Source of the DNA: Candidatus Omnitrophota bacterium
Lineage (GTDB): Bacteria; Omnitrophota; Koll11; Pluralincolimonadales; Pluralincolimonadaceae
Length of the DNA: 16,224 nucleotides
NCBI GenBank assembly: GCA_022709465.1
Contig: JAKLIT010000017.1
Span: forward strand, 1-16,224
Reading direction: 5' to 3'
Shown here: one piece after another, positions 13,682 through 16,224 of the stretch
Layout of the letters: each line of letters opens with the position of its first letter
How positions within the stretch are numbered: the stretch's first letter is position 1
Translations under genes and position numbers: made by a program
Notes under the pieces: generated by a model
Databases searched by the model: none
The model's input: only the letters and a program-made list of their open reading frames with translations
What the model was told of the DNA's origin: nothing

Positions 13682-14193
13682 GGCTTCTTACGTACCGTTT
13701 TCTTAACGGCCTTCTTGGCGGGGATTTCCTTCTTTGGAGTTTCAGCTGCTTTCCCGATCGACGGCTTTGTCCCGTTCGCGCTTCCGACTTTCGAGACAAC
13801 GAACTTTGCCGTCACCACTATCCCTACCGCCGCAGCTAAAAGCACCACGATGGAACCTATTATAACGAGCTGCCTCGTCTTCAGCAACGGGGGCCTGAAC
13901 CAGATATCGGGCTTGTCGAGCGACTCCTTCTCTTTCCTGAGCCTGTTCACCTCACCCTGAAGGCGTTTGAATTCGGATTTCAACGAATCCAGCTCGGCTC
14001 CGACTTCCTTCCTGGCCTTCTGGTCGACTTTCTCTTGTATTGGGGATTCCTTGCCCTCCTTGACGATGAAGGAGGAATCCATCACCTCAACCCTGTCCTC
14101 ATCCTTAAGGTAATCCCCGTAAAGTTGCTTCTGGATATCCTTTTCGGAAAGGTTCTTGAGGTTTTTTTCCTTGTCTGGCTTATTCCCGAACAA
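13678..14193 (-). CDS. Coiled-coil single-pass membrane protein of unknown function
   Basis: I do not recognise this 171-residue protein. Residues 52-95 are a likely coiled coil (KSEFKRLQGEVNRLRKEKESL), and residues 108-130 are one transmembrane helix (QLVIIGSIVVLLAAAVGIVV). The C-terminal tail is very basic (KKAVKKTVRKKP). The N-terminal half is charged and probably cytoplasmic (KDIQKQLYGDYLKDEDR). The start codon is TTG at 14191-14193, with AGGAG about 5 nt upstream; no better ATG exists. It is the last gene of the group aroB-rnc-GNAT-this gene, with a 9-nt gap after the GNAT gene. It ends tail to tail with the GspB-like gene. Confidence 0.75.
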   Translation of the reverse strand: MFGNKPDKEKNLKNLSEKDIQKQLYGDYLKDEDRVEVMDSSFIVKEGKESPIQEKVDQKARKEVGAELDSLKSEFKRLQGEVNRLRKEKESLDKPDIWFRPPLLKTRQLVIIGSIVVLLAAAVGIVVTAKFVVSKVGSANGTKPSIGKAAETPKKEIPAKKAVKKTVRKKP

Positions 14194-14202
14194 AATGGCT
14201 CC

Positions 14203-14658
14203 TTACAGCTCCAGCGAAAACTTTATTAAATTTATGCCGCCGAGCTCGAGTTTTTCCTTCTCGTTAAAACCCCTGCTCCTGCACAGGTCTATCGCGCTGG
14301 CCATCGCGTTGGCGGCGTGGAACACGGCTTCATGATAACCGTTCTCCCTGCAGAAATCTATTGCGCGGTCCAGCAGCAGCCCGCCGTATCCTTTTTTCCG
14401 CAGCTGTTTCGCGACGAACAACCTCCGTATTATCGCGGTCTTGCTCGTCTCTTCTTTTATGCCGACGGTCCCGCCTACGCTGCCTTTATCCACGAGGACA
14501 AAGAACGCCTCCTTCTTCCCGCCGTAGACACTGTCGATGGAATCGAGGTCGCAATACTCGTATGCTTTCTTGCCGAACGAAAATTCCGCATCAAGTATGC
14601 TCGATACGAGGTCTTTGACCTGCTCCTTGTCGCTTGTTTTATACGGCCTTATCTGCAT
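14203..14658 (-). CDS. GNAT family N-acetyltransferase
   Basis: The 151-residue length fits a single GNAT domain. It begins MQIRPYKTSDKEQVKDLV (strand 1 and helix 1). The acetyl-CoA pyrophosphate loop is visible as RRLFVAKQLRKKGYGGLLLDRAI, the (R/Q)xxGxG/A motif at residues 85-92. FCRENGYHEAVFHAANA and LCRSRGFNEKEKLEL form the closing strands. The acceptor is unknown; amine, amino acid or protein substrates are all possible. It lies between rnc (9 nt upstream) and the coiled-coil membrane protein gene, apparently in one operon. Confidence 0.88.
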   Translation of the reverse strand: MQIRPYKTSDKEQVKDLVSSILDAEFSFGKKAYEYCDLDSIDSVYGGKKEAFFVLVDKGSVGGTVGIKEETSKTAIIRRLFVAKQLRKKGYGGLLLDRAIDFCRENGYHEAVFHAANAMASAIDLCRSRGFNEKEKLELGGINLIKFSLEL

Positions 14659-14667
14659 GGAGTGATT

Positions 14668-15399
14668 TTACTTCCCCTCACTGCTTTTGTCAAGCAGGCC
14701 CTCGCCATACAGCGCGTTATATGCCGCATCCTGCTCGGCTGATTTCTTGTTCTTGCCTTCCCCTGTACCCCTGACGGCCCCGCCGAACGACACCGCGACC
14801 TCAAAACATTTAAGGTGGTCGGGGCCTTCCTCCGATATCACCGTATACCTCGGGGTCGCTTTGTATGTCTTCGACGTATATTCCTGGAGGACGGACTTAT
14901 AATCCTTCTGCGCGCCTCCCTGCTTTACCTTCCTTATTTCCGCCCTGAACTGCGACGCGATGAAGTTCTCGGCTTTGCCTGCACCGCCGTCGATATATAT
15001 GGCGCCTATGACCGCCTCATATGCGCAGACGAGGTTCCTCGACTGCTCTGCGCCTCCGCTTGCCGCTTCGCCCTTGCCGAAAAGGACATACTTGCCTATG
15101 CTTAATCTCCTCGCGAGCGACTCAAGCGTCTGCCTGTTGACGAGCAGAGACCTGATCCTCGTCATCTCCCCTTCCTGGCAATCGGGGAACTTCCTGTATA
15201 TATGGGCGCTTATCGCAAGGCCGAGCACCGCATCGCCGAGGAACTCAAGCCTCTCGTTGTCCATTATCCTGCCCTTGGGATGCTCGTAGGCATACGACCG
15301 GTGCGTCAGGGCCTGGCCAATCAGCGCCTTGCTCCTGAACGTGTATCTGAGCGCCTTCTGGAATCTTGCTAATTGCGACTGCCTTGACCTGTCTTTCAT
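14668..15399 (-). CDS. rnc: Ribonuclease III
   Basis: This 243-residue protein has the usual RNase III layout. Residues 10-155 are the endonuclease domain with signature NERLEFLGDAVLG at 48-60 (Glu49, Glu52, Asp56). Residues 165-232 are a double-stranded RNA-binding domain (DYKSVLQEYTSK, and KNKKSAEQDAAYNAL). It would cut structured rRNA precursors and other dsRNA with Mg2+. One odd point: in the second catalytic segment RNLVCAYEAVIGAIY, the position normally held by Asp (Asp114 in E. coli) is Cys125, while Glu128 (E. coli Glu117) is kept. The TGC codon is plain in the DNA. It follows aroB by 6 nt and precedes the GNAT gene by 9 nt. Confidence 0.95.
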   Translation of the reverse strand: MKDRSRQSQLARFQKALRYTFRSKALIGQALTHRSYAYEHPKGRIMDNERLEFLGDAVLGLAISAHIYRKFPDCQEGEMTRIRSLLVNRQTLESLARRLSIGKYVLFGKGEAASGGAEQSRNLVCAYEAVIGAIYIDGGAGKAENFIASQFRAEIRKVKQGGAQKDYKSVLQEYTSKTYKATPRYTVISEEGPDHLKCFEVAVSFGGAVRGTGEGKNKKSAEQDAAYNALYGEGLLDKSSEGK

Positions 15400-15405
15400 G
15401 AGGGG

Positions 15406-16224
15406 TTAATCCGAAAGCCTTTCGATCTCCCTGCGGATGATTGATACGGGGACCTTCTCTTTGACCGTTACCTTTCCTATGCGTACCGGCAGGACGAACC
15501 TATTGACCCCGTGGATGAATTTCTTGTCGTGGGCGAGTGCCCCCATTATCCTGGACACCTTCGTCTTCCTGAGTTTTACAGGAAGCCCCAGTATGCTGAT
15601 AAGCGACTCGATCTTTCCCACCTCTCCGGCCCTGAGTATCCCGAGCCTGTTCGCTATTCTCGCGGCCGCTATCATGCCGAGAGATACCGCCTCTCCGTGT
15701 GTATAGGCGCCGGAATAATCCCAGGCGGCTTCTATCGCGTGGCCTATCGTGTGCCCGTAATTCAGGACGGTCCTCAGCGACTTCTTCTCCTTCTCGTCCC
15801 TGGAGACTATGCCGGCCTTTATCGAGGCGCACCGCTTGACGATATAGGCAAGCATCGCGGGATCGCGCGCTATTACCTTCGCGCGGTCCTTTTCAAGTTC
15901 CGCAAACATCCGGCTGTCGCCGATTATCGCGTACTTTACGACCTCTGCAAGCCCTGATGTATAATCGCGGCGTGATAACTTCGCTAGGAAGGATGTGTCG
16001 ATGAATACCGCCCTGGGCTGGTAGAAGGCGCCGACCAGGTTCTTTCCCTCAGGAAGGTCAACTGCGACCTTGCCCCCTATCGAGGAGTCCACCTGCGCGA
16101 GGAGCGTGGTCGGGACTTGGATATATGGGATCCCCCTCTTGTATGCGGAAGCGGCAAAACCGGCCAGGTCACCGACGACCCCTCCTCCGAGCGCTACGAC
16201 GAACAGCCTTTTGCCTTTGCCGTC
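15406..16224 (-). CDS. aroB: 3-dehydroquinate synthase, 5' end cut by window
   Basis: The frame is open from the window edge (first codon at 16222-16224) to the stop at 15406-15408, giving 272 residues. About 90 N-terminal residues of a normal 360-residue AroB are missing. It converts DAHP to 3-dehydroquinate in the shikimate pathway using NAD+ and Zn2+. The nucleotide loop VVALGGGVVGDLAGF is followed by VPTTLLAQVDSSIGGKVAVD and NLVGAFYQP. Metal ligands are expected at Glu in SGLAEVVKYAI and His in NYGHTIGHAIE and THGEAVSLGM. MGALAHDKKF supplies further active-site lysines. It is the first visible gene of the aroB-rnc-GNAT group; its promoter is outside the window. Confidence 0.95.
   Translation of the reverse strand, partial: DGKGKRLFVVALGGGVVGDLAGFAASAYKRGIPYIQVPTTLLAQVDSSIGGKVAVDLPEGKNLVGAFYQPRAVFIDTSFLAKLSRRDYTSGLAEVVKYAIIGDSRMFAELEKDRAKVIARDPAMLAYIVKRCASIKAGIVSRDEKEKKSLRTVLNYGHTIGHAIEAAWDYSGAYTHGEAVSLGMIAAARIANRLGILRAGEVGKIESLISILGLPVKLRKTKVSRIMGALAHDKKFIHGVNRFVLPVRIGKVTVKEKVPVSIIRREIERLSD

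Overview
This 16.2-kb window looks like chromosomal core and near-core DNA from a Gram-negative-type bacterium. It is densely coded, mostly on the minus strand, with short or overlapping junctions and frequent TTG/GTG starts. An AsmA-like protein, a GspA/ExeA + GspB-like pair and several PilZ proteins point to a double-membrane cell. The style would fit an uncultured deep-branching lineage such as Omnitrophota or a PVC relative, but that placement is an impression and not a demonstrated result. I see no insertion sequence, phage gene, tRNA, rRNA or CRISPR array.

Layout. (1) 1-793, minus: the 5' part of a secreted protein gene with its own sigma70-type promoter. (2) 813-4746, minus: a methionine operon metY-metX-metW followed by an AsmA-like gene. 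It is headed by a strong promoter, a SAM-II class riboswitch aptamer and an intrinsic terminator. The terminator's upper arm is the exact reverse complement of a conserved aptamer segment, so a whole SAM-controlled transcription switch can be read from the sequence. (3) 4729-7643, minus: two cyclic-di-GMP genes, PAS-GGDEF-HD-GYP and then REC-GGDDF with a MshEN-like C-terminus. The metY promoter sits across the stop codon of the second gene. (4) 7655-9509, minus: a sugar isomerase-like TIM barrel, a flavin reductase-like protein and a small secreted protein of unknown function. (5) 9551-9778, minus: an independent promoter, a long rod-shaped structured RNA with a central bubble, and a terminator. 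It is either a 6S RNA homologue or a regulatory leader for region 4. (6) 9794-12265, minus: three PilZ genes, a plsC acyltransferase and a fumarylacetoacetate hydrolase-family gene. (7) 12280-13681, plus: the only rightward operon, an ExeA/GspA-type AAA ATPase and a GspB-like membrane protein, divergent from the PilZ genes. (8) 13678-16224, minus: a 5'-truncated aroB, rnc (RNase III, with a changed metal-ligand position), a GNAT acetyltransferase and a coiled-coil membrane protein.

How the genes fit together. Homoserine is activated by MetX and sulfhydrylated by MetY to homocysteine, and SAM feeds back through the riboswitch. The two GGDEF/HD-GYP proteins and three PilZ proteins, all with intact ligand motifs, form a local c-di-GMP writer/eraser/reader set. 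They lie beside an ExeA-GspB pair of the kind associated with type II secretion or cell-wall-spanning machines.
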